From NCBI GenBank assembly GCA_025266875.1, contig JALLLT010000027.1:372001-436000 (forward strand): a DNA stretch of 64,000 nt, read 5' to 3'. Below, in pieces: positions 1-11,090 of this stretch (its first letter is position 1; each line of letters starts with the position of its first letter). Origin of the DNA: Fennellomyces sp. T-0311 (Eukaryota; Mucoromycota; Mucoromycetes; Mucorales; Lichtheimiaceae). Under the pieces are notes generated by a model. It was not told the DNA's origin and ran no database searches. It was given only the letters and a program-made list of their open reading frames with translations. The position numbers and the translations under genes were made by a program.

Positions 1-924
1 GTACAGCTTTTCATCTCATAACGGTTTATTATTTGTCCCATGGACCAAACGCTTGGCTTACCAAGTCTAATCTATCCAAGCTAAACTATGCGTCCATAAA
101 TTCAGAGTGGTACATTTGTTGAATGACTTGTAACAAAGTGGAAGCTATTGTGAAATCATAGCCTTGCTTACATAGGAAGTATCATAATAGAATGAAGCAA
201 ATACGTATCCGTTAGTAAACGATTCATTATCTAAGCGAGAGCTATTCCCCGGGGTGCTCATGCATTCTCTGTGAAAAAGTTACGTAACAGCCCTTTAAGT
301 ACGCAGTGTAGTATCGATTGTAGCGGATACAGACTTCAACTTGCTAATGCACGTATCATCTCTACATACGCAGATTATGGACTATATATGTGGAAGCATT
401 GTGTGTAGATGCTTTGTCACTGATGACATTTTGGGATAGGCTTTCGTTGTCTATTTGTGTCTATAGTTGCCACGATATGCATGGAAATACTGATAAGCAA
501 CATTCGTTTTGGTGTCGAAGACAGAAAAGAAGCCAAAAGATTGAATGGAAGCCCTGTATTATATAGTCGACATCTAAATAGCTACATAAATGGCTTTAAA
601 GGTCAGAACAAAAAATAACAGGTGGTATGTTACTATAACATGTGAAACAAAATGTCACTGGCCTTTCCACAGACGAGTGTTTGTTGCTGAGTTGTTTGTT
701 GCTAAAGGTATAAACGACCAGGGCGTCTGAAGCAAGGTCGTTTCGATACGCTTTTGAGAAGCGGTACCAAGTTAAAAGCTATGATGTTCTATATCATCAC
801 TGCAGGAAGTTGCGTAAGAACATATACAATAAGGTTACGTAATAGAACTTTTTGGGTATTGGTGAGGTCAGCTCCACCCATAAAGACTCTGAGACGAATT
901 TGCATTACATTTTCGTGTTTCATC
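1..924. other. intergenic, no gene seen
   Basis: No reading frame with a recognisable domain, convincing length or splice structure was found on either strand. The sequence is AT-rich and probably holds the 5' flank of the lectin gene that starts at 925. No RNA gene or repeat was recognised. Confidence 0.5.
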
Positions 925-1579
925 ATGTCCGACTTTCCCGAGGGCTACTTTTACATACGGTCTCGACATTGCGGAAAAGTCATTGACGGTGAGAAACCAC
1001 AATAAAACGAATAAGAGGCCGAGCTGACTCTTTCCCAGTTGATGGTGCTTATACAAAGGTGAATTGTTGCTCGATTCAAATACCTTGAAATAAAAAACTC
1101 AATCTTTTCGCAGAATGACGCCAAGATTTTGATTTGGACCCCCAAGCATAATGACGATCGAGACAATCAGTTATGGTACTATCAAGTAAGGATCACGGAG
1201 AAGTGAGCAAGACGGAGTCTAACTGCCCCCATACGGATAGGACGGTTTCATTATAAACAAGCATTCGAACAAGGTACTCGACGTGCGCGGTGGACCACTG
1301 CAGGAGAATGCACCGATTATCCAGTACGATCGCAAGCTTGTGATGGATGCACAAAACCAACGGTTCGGATACAAAAGCCGCGACGGTGTGATTTATGTGC
1401 TTGCAGACCCACGGATGGTGCTCGATATCCGGGGTGCTTCCCCTGATGATGGATCTAGGGTGATTCTGTACCGCCGAAAGTTGACATTGGAGGATAATCT
1501 GAATCAGCAATGGGACCTTGTACCTGCTGGTGATGTACGCGCAGAACGCGAGGTTTTGTTCGAGTCTGATGATTTTTAG
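925..1579 (+). CDS. ricin B-type (beta-trefoil) lectin-like protein, 4 exons
   Basis: Exons fit at 925-988, 1039-1058, 1114-1185 and 1241-1579, giving 164 residues. The second exon is a 20-nt micro-exon. Its acceptor (TTTCCCAG) and donor (AAG|GTGAAT) keep the frame and restore the family pattern GKVIDVDGAYTK followed by NDAKILIW. Three QxW-like positions mark the beta-trefoil repeats: DNQLWYY, AQNQRFGY and LNQQWDL. The repeated phrases KVLDVRGG and MVLDIRGA are typical of carbohydrate-binding ricin-type domains. There is no signal peptide and no attached enzymatic domain, so it is probably a cytosolic single-domain lectin. Mucoralean fungi often carry many such small proteins. The start is the ATG directly before DFPEGYFYI, a common beginning in this family. 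The sugar ligand cannot be told from sequence. Confidence 0.8.
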
Positions 1580-2042
1580 GAGACCCTACGAAGTTGTACT
1601 GCTCATTCGTTCTTCCAATGACATGAATAAAACCACAAAACAATTGTACGCACCTACCTAGCTTGGATGGGGATACGCTATCCTTATAACTATTACAAAA
1701 AATACAGGCGTTCAGCTAACTAAACTCCTTTTTATCCAGCTTCAAAGCGAACGAGAACACGATCTACACCGAAGGGATTTCCATATTGGGAAAGATTTGA
1801 TATGGGTCTAGTTGAAAAAGTATAAATTTTATTTGGAAGACTTTTTGACCTGCTCCAATAGGTATATGGTCGCTTCCATGCGGTACAAATTTATAGATAT
1901 AAAAGGGTATTTGTGCCATGTCTGAAAAAACCCCTTACTGGGAAAAGACAGGCCGATGTCGAAACGTTCTGAATAGTTATAGAAATGGAGAGAAGAAAAA
2001 CAGTGTAGGTATAATATCAATAATGTAGACGTGGATACCACC
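1580..2042. other. intergenic between convergent genes
   Basis: This lies between the 3' end of the lectin gene (plus strand) and the 3' end of the Fanzor remnant (minus strand). It is AT-rich with no coding signal I trust. If the neighbouring element ever had a guide RNA, the part next to 2043 is where its scaffold would be expected, as for TnpB/Fanzor elements. Confidence 0.4.
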
Positions 2043-3330
2043 CTAAGTGTGGTTGTTTGTAGGTGCTGATGGTCTGCCTTGGAGAGCTTCTTCTGGTTCT
2101 GGTTCATCATCATCGTACTGCTCGTCTTTATGGTATGGGTCTAGTGGATTTCTCCTGAACGCGGGCAGCGGTGTGTTGTCTTTTGAAATAGTAATGGACA
2201 GACCTCTAATTGCGATGTTAAAGGCCGCGGCGTCATCCCTTCCATAGGTAATGTTTCGATGGCAAGGGCAACGGACCTTCGTACACCTCAGTGCGCCATT
2301 TACTGTCTTCAGTTCGCCTTCTCGACAGTACTTATGCAGCTTCATTGGGCTCAAGCATACGGGACATGTTTTACTTGAGTAGTCCTCCGAGAAGATCTCC
2401 ATGATGTCTTCATCTGGGGCATCTATCCCCTGTCCCAGCGCGATCAGACTTGCTTTCCTATGGCCTTTGATGCGTGGGCTTATTGGCCAGTGCGAGCCTA
2501 GTAACCGTAGCGAAATGTTAGCAGACAGAGTATTACTTGGGCTTTTTGTTTACCGTTGAACGTAGTTGTGGCTCCTTCTCGCGAAGCACTAGTCAACTTG
2601 CGATGGTATGTGACACCTAGTATTTCATGTGTCCTTTTGAACGTTTCTTGGTATTATCAATTTGTCTCGCTCACCTACGACTCCCGTTGGCAGCATGAGC
2701 GTTATCAAGGCGTGCGGCGTGTAGGTGGCGGGCTGTATATCGTTTCGCTTTTGTAGGTCGCAGCAGGTTGGTTATCGTATTTCCTGACGCGTGGCTAGCA
2801 ATTTTTTCATAGGCATCTTGGAGGGTCAGTGTTGAAATCGTGGCCGCTGTCACCAGCCCTGGGTCAACGCCCCTAATGTTCATACGGGAGCCGTTGTGTA
2901 ACACATGCTTGATCCGCTCTTTAGCAGCTGCCCAAGAGTTCCACAGATGCCTTCCACTTTATCTGAGAAAGCCTCGCACGTATTTTCTTACCATTTCTTT
3001 CGAAACTTTGTGAACTTTGTCAGTAAACCCTCGGGCGGCACGGTTGGTATCATGTAGATTGGCTCGGACTTTCTTCAGCTCTTTCTCATGTTCCTCGATC
3101 GTCTGCTCCAGATCCGCAATTGCCACCCGTGCAGACTTCAGCCTTCCATACAACGCGTAGTCCCATACCAGCGCCGGTTTTTGTTGCTGTAATAGTCGGT
3201 TCTCGTGCCCAAGATCCGCTCGCTCCTTTTCCGCCTTGGCCTTCCCTTTGCAGTCTTTGGTTTTACCCTTAGATCATTTGGTCTTTCTGCAGTCGACTGT
3301 GTGGTGAACCACTACATGTATGCACATAAT
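2043..3330 (-). pseudogene. decayed Fanzor (TnpB-like RuvC protein) remnant
   Basis: Read on the minus strand, the blocks follow the order of the larger Fanzor-like gene at 26994-30931. A lysine/glycine-rich stretch (about 3330-3230) leads into KERADLG, then a coiled-coil block (3153-2965). RuvC-I follows as IRGVDPGLVTAATIS (about 2880). RuvC-II Glu is in SEDYSSKTC (about 2385) beside zinc-ribbon cysteines CPVC. RuvC-III Asp is in GRDDAAAFNIA (about 2230), with a further Cys/His cluster CTKVRCPCH. Decay is visible. An in-frame TGA lies near 3270, upstream of the KERADLG block. A TAA follows the coiled-coil block; it may sit in an intron, since a GTAAGA donor lies just before it. Frame is lost between about 2670 and 2520. 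The N-terminal half present in the other copy is missing, so it is probably a dead 5'-truncated copy. Confidence 0.75.
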
Positions 3331-4204
3331 GGAGATCGGTCAAACATCCATTCTAGCATATTCCATCAGATGAACACTCTGGAAGAGTATTGATGACTAA
3401 GATATAAACGGTATTACCTTACACCGGTTTCAAGGAAGCTGAATGATGTTCTACAGGACATGCATCTATCGCAGAGTACACGGAGTCGATATCTGCCGTC
3501 GTCGGTAAAACATAAGACGAACACGCAACCCGATACGTCCTCGACCAAGTATCATTTATCCAGGAACGGATATTAGAATCTCCAGTAAAAGATATAAAAG
3601 AGAGAGAGTTCATCCATAATAAAGCGGATATACAATTATTCAGATTCTCAACGAATTCTATTCTTGTTACAATTCTATCTCTTATAACTCTCTCACCACA
3701 GACTGGTATGTGGTGGGTTTTCGAGAATAGGGTGAATGCAGTGGGAAGAAAGAGAGGAATATGGTAAAGCTGTGTTTTTCCCACCCTCTTATTTTCTTCG
3801 CTGCAACTCTGACACAACTTTCTGGCGTCAGTTCTCAAATCCAACCCTGCAATGTTTAACTTCAGCTGTCAACCGATGGGATCGTTACACAGTGCGTACC
3901 ATTGTCTTCATGCAACTACCCTTTGCTTGCTTCCAGAATTGACGACCGCCTTCCCATATATCACACACCACCTCTGCTCTATTCGCATCAGCGCTACCCC
4001 ATGATGTCATGTATACGCAACAGTATCCTGTGCCCGACATAACAGTTTACCACCGCTTTCCATTGATTGATTGAAACTTTTCTATCAGCAGTCCCTATCA
4101 CTTCCTTTCTATGCAAGAAAGGTCATATCTCCTACCGCAGATGCCCAGTAGCTTATGCGGTGCAGTACAATCGAGAACAGTGACATGGATAAAATGAGGA
4201 ACAC
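3331..4204. other. intergenic flank of the large inverted repeat
   Basis: A 141-codon minus-strand open frame (3419-3844) has no recognised domain and no similarity to the N-terminal part of the other Fanzor copy, so I do not call it a gene. The segment ends at the outer edge of the left arm of the inverted repeat. Confidence 0.4.
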
Positions 4205-5365
4205 ACTCTTTTGGGAGTGATCTATGTAGCAGCATCCAACGACAGTAGTTTTTTTTTTGGATCACCATGCCTTTTTATCGCGCAACATTCCTCAATAATC
4301 CGCGCTGAATCATCATGCAGCAAGATCGCGTTTTGTTAAGACTTCCATCGTGAAGCAAAAGTAAAGTTCCGCACTGGACAGGCAGGGATGGACTGTTTGA
4401 TTTTGCCAGATGCAGATGTGAGCATCTTCTTCACCGGACGTTGCTTCAAGTGTGGCTCTCTCTCGCAACAATGAATAGCCTTCCAACCGGCCTCGCCATT
4501 CAAAGCATAATGCTCTGCCAGTACATGAGACTTTTAAAACAAGTTACCGTGGCCCGTACAATGCATAGAAAACAAGACTTGGCCATGGCGGGAAAAATGG
4601 AGCTGAGGAAGTGGATGGTGAAATGAAAAGGTGTGTCCCTCTCAATGTTGGCGTAACGAAGCGGTGCCGATGGTTCAGAGCGATTTAAAGCGAGAATACC
4701 GTCTGCTTGCACTGGCTTTTCGATATTTAAGGGTGGCGACTAATACGAGGGAAGTTTGATAAGCATCGTGAAAAATGTCTGTGATAAACCGAATATTCCC
4801 CATACTTGCGTCGATTGACCAGTGTGAAAGGCGTCAGACCTATCGCCGACCGGAACAGCGTACCGTTTTACATCCAACACAGAATTGAGTATAAGCGTCG
4901 GCTTATGTCGTAGACGACGGCTAGTGGATTCACTTGCATCGGATCATTCCTTGGTGATCACAAGCCCAGATGACCGATCCGCCTTGAATGGTGGAGTGAT
5001 GGGCAAACGGCGTTCAATGATGTGGCATTGAGACGAAAAGAACAGTTGGAAGGCGGCTGTGGCACTATTTTACTGGGAGTCGAATTATTCTCAGCATACA
5101 CACGGCGAGACAAGGAGACAGCGAACGTTTCACTTTTGTGCGACATTCGCTCTGTGTAAGCCAAAAAAAAAGTGAAGTTGCTCTGGTTGCTCCAAGCCAT
5201 GAACGCGCACGATGTGAAGAGCGGGTGGGGATGGAAGAAACCAAAGTCAACCGTCCAGGAGGTTACAGATCCGCGTACGTTGCCTACCAACATTCTGACA
5301 GGCTTTGTTACGATAGCAACACTGCTTGACTGAAGGGTTGGTCAGGGTTGCTTATGTAATTTATC

Positions 5366-5737
5366 GTGGGGGTCCACTGTCAACAAGAAGTGCAAGTCAA
5401 TGGTCGGGCAGAACTGACAAAAAAAGAGAGCCGAGGAACACGCAGCAGCTCCTCAGCACGATTTAAAAAAGATTTGGCTATAACGTCAGAACTCTCTGAC
5501 CAAAAGTCTCTCGATGGCGAACATTGTTGTCGTAATGAATGTATGGCGATCGAGATCAAAGTTGCTTGTTGGGAAAACGGTGTCGTAGAAGAAGTGCACG
5601 TCCCCTTAGAATCAAATTCGTCCGCCGCCATGCACAGCAGCAATGGCCCACTGCCCAGAAAAACGGCGATCTATATGAAAAAATCGATTTGCTTGCTTTT
5701 GGGATCATTCGATGCGGAAAAGACGACTTTCCGATAG
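5366..5737 (+). CDS. hypothetical 123-aa frame in left arm
   Basis: This open frame has a start and stop and is kept intact in the other arm (15286-15657, minus) with a few residue changes. I recognise no domain. Its opposite strand also carries fairly long open frames, one with a clean GTAAGC...GGGCAG intron-like segment in the right arm only, so the true coding strand is undecided. Conservation between the arms reflects their recent duplication and is not evidence of selection. Confidence 0.15.
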   Translation: MGVHCQQEVQVNGRAELTKKESRGTRSSSSARFKKDLAITSELSDQKSLDGEHCCRNECMAIEIKVACWENGVVEEVHVPLESNSSAAMHSSNGPLPRKTAIYMKKSICLLLGSFDAEKTTFR

Positions 5738-6158
5738 TAAAAGTGTCCATTTTGAAACCTGATCGGTAGGTTTTGCGTTATTCGTCGTCGCACTTTCTGA
5801 AATGGGACCAAACCCACAAATCGCAGTTAATGCAGGGATAATCGGTTCAGCCGGCGTGGACAAAGAGAGGTCTGTGCACTGTACATCGTCAAGCGGACTT
5901 GTCGGTATGGCAGTAGTGTGGATCAGTAACAAAGACCAGCAAAAAAAAAGCTACTTTTCAAGCCATACAATGCCTTTATTCCTCTTGCACACCGTCTGCT
6001 GTGGGTCATGGCCTGTTGCTGAGGCTGTAAAACGTCATAGCCTGGGTGACTGTTGCTACATGTGAAAAAAAGGGGGACTGCTCGCTTTCAAAAAGATATA
6101 AAAGGAGGTCAGAATCGGCAGCTTTTTTCTTTCTTTTCACAATAATCCCAAGAGAAAG

Positions 6159-6431
6159 TTATGCTCGAGGGAAACCACCAGGGTTTGCAGTAGCGAGATG
6201 GCACAGACAGATGAAGGGATAAACTTCCCCTTGCTCTTTGTTTGGTTGTGCTTCATTACTGTTCAAATCCAAAAATACCGAAGCTGCTTTGGTGGCTGCT
6301 GGTCTTCCTTTGGACGGCTTGTCTTCTTTGGAGACTTGATCAACCTCCTTGGAGACTTGCTGCTCTTCTGGGGACTGTAGCCTTCCTTGTGGAAGAAGCT
6401 GCTTCGGGGGATTATGGGACTGGTGGCCCAC
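6159..6431 (-). CDS. hypothetical Lys/Ser/Gln-rich 90-aa frame in left arm
   Basis: The minus-strand frame has a hydrophilic composition with an internal repeat (QVSKEVDQVSKEDKPSK), which looks more protein-like than the opposite strand. The same frame is intact in the right arm at 14593-14865. No family is recognised. It lies downstream of the Hsp70-like debris on the same strand and may be another fragment of a decayed gene. Confidence 0.2.
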   Translation of the reverse strand: MGHQSHNPPKQLLPQGRLQSPEEQQVSKEVDQVSKEDKPSKGRPAATKAASVFLDLNSNEAQPNKEQGEVYPFICLCHLATANPGGFPRA

Positions 6432-6689
6432 CTATCCAATCAAACAAGAGAACGAAAAAAAAACTTAGTGGTTTCCTGAAGAAGGCCTTTAAATTGGCTT
6501 GTTGTTCAAGTGACCCGTTCCTGTTGGTGACGGTCACTCAGGGTCTCGATTCAATGAAGTCATTGCTTTTTTCCCACATGATCTGCGCGCTTACTGCCTG
6601 ATCGACGCGTTGTTTTTGCCACTTGCTGCTTACATCGGTGCGATTTTATCCTAATAAAGTACAATCCGTGTCCGTTCCAGCCCTGCCCA

Positions 6690-7055
6690 ATCAAGTCGTC
6701 TTTCTGTGTGTCGACTGTTTCTTTCGCTCGCGGTCATGACAAGCGAATCCAGGAAATACGTTTGATCCAATCGTGGCGTTCGGTTTACGATGCTTTTCGA
6801 GTGAGACCTCGTTTACTATGTGAAGCTCGCTCGTAATGAGCACACTGGAAGGCCTGGTTAAAGCGACTTTCTCTGGCGTTCTCCATGTTTGATCGCGCCC
6901 GGTAACAAAATGTCAGCTACTCTTGCCAAACCATATGACGTGAACCTTTGATCGTTTTGACTGATATAGACCGAGGCGATTCGGGTGATGATTCGATGAT
7001 TGCTCGTTGGAACAGCAAACACCGGCGTATCCTGTGCCAAGAATGACGTTGGAAC
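6690..7055 (-). pseudogene. broken Hsp70-like N-terminal fragment (left arm)
   Basis: Three successive reading frames on the minus strand together follow the order of the Hsp70 ATPase N-terminus. They are VILGTGYAGVCCSNEQ (like the phosphate-1 loop GIDLGTTYS region), then RIASVYISQNDQRFTSYGLA (like the TPSYVAFTDTERLIGDAAK region), then PSSVLITSELHIVNEV followed by GSNVFPGFACHDRERKK (like the VPAYFNDSQRQATKDAG region). Each block sits in a different frame, so it cannot make an intact protein. No C-terminal half is recognisable. The similarity is from memory of the family and should be searched. Confidence 0.4.
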
Positions 7056-7388
7056 AGGTTATACGTAGCACGGAGCGCGGGTCACCCTTATCCCCCCTAA
7101 AAAAAATGAGGCGACAGAACAATCAAACTCAAGCAAAACGTCCGGTTTCACTTTGCCTCGGCGCCGTTGTCACGCTAATCAGTGTAGTAGAGCATGACTG
7201 ATACTTTGAATGGCGTTTGGATGTCTCCATGGAGGCATATGCATGCTTGAAAACTTCTTCTTATGATTTGAGCTTTTTACGGAATGGTTTGCTGGCACCG
7301 TGTTATGTTTGGGTTACATAGATCGGCGTACTACTAGCGGACTGGCACAATCTGCGCGTAGGTTATGGCTCGGATATCCCCTTTTTCG

Positions 7389-7789
7389 GAGGGCCCTTTT
7401 TTTTCTGCAGATCATCAATACGCTTGGGATTTTACTATAAGGAAATGGTCCGCTTTCAAAGGTGGTCAAGTTTGTATGCAAACCTTCAACAAAAAGTACG
7501 CATCATGCGCTGATTGGCGATGGTATGCTATGATCGTATTACGATTTTATGCTTTTAACTTTCCGGATCACATGTTTTGATCGCTGGTTTTTTGGTTGCC
7601 TGCTTAATTTTAGCAGTAGCTGATCTGCTTTTACTTGTAGCTCGGCCCCAAATAATGCTATCAACATAAAATCACCCATTCCGTAAAGCTTACTATTTGA
7701 ACCACTTACTAAAAAGGTTTACACGGGTGTTTGCATATAATAAGTGTGTTACAAATCTCGCTTAAATGCCAAAAGTCGCTTCTTTTGTA
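7389..7789. other. inverted-repeat spacer, unassigned
   Basis: This AT-rich sequence lies between the left arm and the first MITE. No coding or RNA feature was recognised. Confidence 0.4.
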
Positions 7790-7960
7790 CAGTGGCCGCT
7801 TCATATAATGATATTTTATATAACGATAATTCGATATAAGGATACAATTTCGATTAACCGAAACGGTAATCACTGCCAAATCCCATTTTATATAAGGATA
7901 TTTTGATATAACGATATAATTTTCGATGCGTCATCATATCGTTATATTAAGCGGCCACTG
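7790..7960. mobile_element. MITE with TA target duplication (Tc1/mariner type), copy 1
   Basis: This is a 171-bp AT-rich element with terminal inverted repeats starting CAGTGGCCGCTT and ending AAGCGGCCACTG, flanked on both sides by TA. Internal motifs of the ATATAACGATA type recur as direct and inverted copies. CAGT termini, a TA duplication and no coding capacity fit a non-autonomous element of the Tc1/mariner (pogo-like) group. Confidence 0.85.
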
Positions 7961-8501
7961 TATGTGATTTTTCTAGCCGCCACTTTGGCACGCGTCGATC
8001 ATCACTGGACGCACCATAGTACTTCAAGGGAATATAATCGTTGGTTGATCCAGTAACCGTGCTGAAAGATCTCTCACAGGTCTTACTGCTGGCGCGGAAC
8101 GATGAACGCAAAAAGTGAACGTATTCGCCTCAGGTGCCACTTACACAATTTTGTGGCGACTAATATATTCATAGATTGTGTTTATCAGTCTGGATATACC
8201 TCGAAATTGCTGTAATTGGCTTGGGAAAAGTATCAGAATTCACTTATCCGCCGTAATCTCGTCCTTTATGCCTGGAAGGTTCTCGGATCTGGCTTTCTGC
8301 GTATTTTTTACCCACGTCACTGCTACGTGTACTCACTAATCCTAGAGCCTTAAGCGCTGAACTTGTTAAAAAGTATAATTATAGCCGATGTTTTCATACT
8401 TTCTGGGATAGCTTCTCATCCAGCTGGTGGCTCGGCTATCTATAAAAGCTATTGAATGACCCTTTTATGTCACCTACAATTGGTTCTCTTGCACCAACGT
8501 A
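7961..8501. other. spacer between the two MITEs
   Basis: No gene is recognised. The sequence is AT-rich with short open frames only. Confidence 0.4.
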
Positions 8502-8673
8502 CAGTGGCCGCTTTATATAATGATATTTTATATAACGATAATTCGATATAACGATACAATTCTCGATGCACCAAAACGGTAATCACTGCCAAATCCCATT
8601 TTATATAACGATATTTTGACATAACGATAAAGTTTGGGCTGCACCATCGTATCGTTATATAAAGCGGCCACTG
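8502..8673. mobile_element. MITE with TA target duplication (Tc1/mariner type), copy 2
   Basis: This is a second copy of the same 172-bp element, again between TA dinucleotides with CAGTGGCCGC/GCGGCCACTG termini. It differs from copy 1 mainly by point changes in the inner part, for example CGATAT versus GGATAT steps. Two copies about 540 bp apart indicate repeated insertion into the spacer. Confidence 0.85.
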
Positions 8674-9999
8674 TAATCCAAATTACTCGGTGGCCCGCAA
8701 ATACGGTTATACTATATTATGTTACTTCTAGCAAAACGCTTTACTTAGCTTCTCGTTCTACTGACTACCGTAGCCTCTCAATGCGTTTTTGCTTTCTCGA
8801 TCGCTCATTTCTGTACATCATGTAAATCTAACCACAGGGTAGTTTAATAAAAACACTTTTAGTCCTCACAAAATCTACCCGATAATTTCTCATCTAACGC
8901 TTAGATATACTTGGCGTACTATAATTATTTGTAGAGCATAGAAAGGCGCATCTAATGGGCTTTTAAGCTCGCCAATCCAGCGCCTATATAAAAAGCTATC
9001 GTGGGAATCACGCAAATATCGGCTGTAATCACACTTTATGGATCATTTAGTACCGAAAGTGATGGGTTTAATGAATGAAATCAGTAGAAACGAGCTTGAA
9101 AAATAGGTAGAAAGTTGAATTCGACGACCTCCCTTATATAGTTGGCGAGATTGAGCTCGAAGAGTTTGATGTTAGTGTTATTTCCGAGCCAATTCCAGCG
9201 ATTCAAATGCCTGTCCATACCGATGAACTTAATCCATAAATTGACCTCTGAAGAATTGTGTAAAGAATTGTGGGAAAGAATACCGTTGTACAAGATCCAG
9301 TCAAACGGAAACAGGTTCCATATACAATCACCGCTGAGAAAAGGTTTGAAGCGGAATGCCATGTAATGATCCCGTTTGCCATTTGCACTTGCAATCGCAA
9401 TGCGTAATTGCGTAAACTTTAATTTTGACAGTAAGTAAATATTTTTAGCTGCTTGAGTCCCAGCGCATTCCAGTCGCAGTTTTTTTACAATGAGCTTGCT
9501 TCCGTTATATAATAGCGTGAGCTGTCAAACGTCGGTTCGGGAGTTGAGGAGATGGAAAAGGTTAGTGCGAAATTAATATGTTTCCAAGACAACTTTTGTC
9601 ATGCATACACGTTTCAGATCAGAGCTGCGATTCGCGTGTGTACCACTTCTTCCGACGCCCACTTTATTCTTTGACCTGCTTGCTGTTGCTTCGGCTGTAA
9701 CTAGAAATTGGTAAGTCCGGAAGCTTTGAATGATCTGGAGGCCCTTTGCCTTTTACGTTTTTTCTCTTTTTCTACTTTACTGCTGAACATGTTCACTTTC
9801 GCGCTCATTATTGCTGCTGCCCTTGCCTTAGTGCTTTCCTTTGCCACCCACGGCTCTCCCTTATTCTGCGCCTCTTTCCCCACGCTGACCACTCCGCCGC
9901 GAGGTAAATATAAAAAGCCGGCTGAATTGGTGAAAAAGAAAGCATGAGTAGTAATCCTCGTGTATTGCAATTGATAGGCTCTGCACCCGCTATTTTGGT
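8674..9999. other. spacer with decayed coding traces
   Basis: A plus-strand stretch around 9110-9412 reads like protein in two frames separated by stops (EFDDLPYIVGEIELEEFDV, then DPVKRKQVPYTITAEKRFE), as a broken gene would. I cannot name it. Around 9790-9850 a hydrophobic frame (FALIIAAALALVLSF) could be a signal or membrane segment, but no complete gene could be built. Confidence 0.3.
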
Positions 10000-10014
10000 T
10001 ATTCTGATTGCGGT

Positions 10015-11090
10015 ATGAATGGCAATGTTGGATTCAAGATCATTCTCTCCGACTTTGGCATTCCAGGTGTGTTTGGCGATGACGGTGCTTACAGTGGTGC
10101 ATTTGATGAAGACGTTTACGGCGATGTTTATGATGAAGAGATGTACGACCAAGGCGATAACGGTGAGAAGACACTGAATATGGTTACGAGGAGTACAGTG
10201 AAGGCGAGAAGGAGGAGGAGGAGGAGGAGGAGGAGGAGGAGGAGGAGGAGGAGGATGACGACGACGACGACAAAGCAATGAAGGAAGAAAGTTCTGATGA
10301 AGGAGAAGAAGATGCCGATGACGAAGTTCAAGATAATGCGAACGTCGAGGAGGAGAAGAATGCCGATGACAGTGACGAGAAGCACGAGGTGCGGAAGAAA
10401 ATTGGTGATGAAGAGGGCAAGAAGTGTAAGGAGAAGGCAAAGAAGAATGGTACATTGATGTAGACAACGAAGGAGAAGCAGATACCAGAGCCGAGGATAG
10501 CGACGGAGGATACGATGGAGACTGATGACGATGTAGTAGTTGCAGTGAATGGCGTTCCAATGATTGCTGTGAAATTCTACAATGATGAGAGAGAAGGGGA
10601 AGTGTTTGAAGAAGAGGAGCTTGATGGAGAGGTGGTTTACGAAGAAACAATGAGATCCTCTGAACCCAATGACGTTACAATGTGCGATGAGAAGTACGAC
10701 GATCCTGATGCGATGGATGAGGATGTTCATGAGACGCAAGCTGACGACAACAAACTGGCGCTCCTTATTGAACGAATGTCTATGCTTTGTATTATGGACG
10801 AGGACATTGAGGTACTGCTTGCCCCAGCAATACTGACAGTGTACTATGAGGATGTTAATATGCCGCCTGCCCCACCTCTCAAAGTTGGATCTCCCATTCT
10901 TGCTGAGAGTGTGGAGATAAACGCCATGTTTTTTTATCCACCTCATCCTTTCCCTATTCTCTTCGAGGGCGAGAAAAAAACTAGAACGACGAAAAAAGTT
11001 CAAAAAACAAAAACACACACACACAAAAAGAAACCCCCCTATCAGTGCCTCCCCTTTGTCTTTTTCTTTTCTTTCTATACCCATTTCTAA
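10015..11090 (+). pseudogene. acidic low-complexity protein gene, broken or mis-spliced
   Basis: One frame runs from GYEEYSEGEK through a poly-Glu tract (encoded by a GGA/GAG microsatellite at about 10211-10255), a poly-Asp tract and further Glu/Asp-rich sequence to a TAG at 10461-10463. The same frame resumes directly after it (10515-11090) with another acidic 191-codon stretch. The stop could lie in a 39-bp GT...AG segment, but that is very short for an intron here. The upstream 10015 frame is out of phase with the poly-Glu frame. It is probably a decaying gene, or one whose repeat has changed length. No catalytic domain is seen. Confidence 0.45.
10211..10271 (+). repeat. GGA microsatellite followed by GAC repeat
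   Basis: About fifteen GGA units are followed by several GAC units. In the acidic frame these encode poly-Glu then poly-Asp. Such tracts change length easily and may explain the frame disruption of this gene. Confidence 0.9.

Larger units (their letters stand above)
4205..7388. repeat. large inverted repeat, left arm (about 3.18 kb)
   Basis: This arm matches the reverse complement of 13635-16819 over its whole length, with only scattered substitutions and small length changes in homopolymers. The outer edge is where ACTCTTTTGGGA begins to match; the inner edge is near TATCCCCTTTTTCG. Examples of differences: G/A about ten bases inside the outer edge, a Glu/Ala codon change in the 123-codon frame, and GCAAGC versus GTAAGC near 5695. 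No target-site duplication is visible outside the two outer edges. Each arm holds Hsp70-like debris and several short frames, none clearly a working gene. Near identity implies recent duplication or ongoing gene conversion. Confidence 0.95.
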
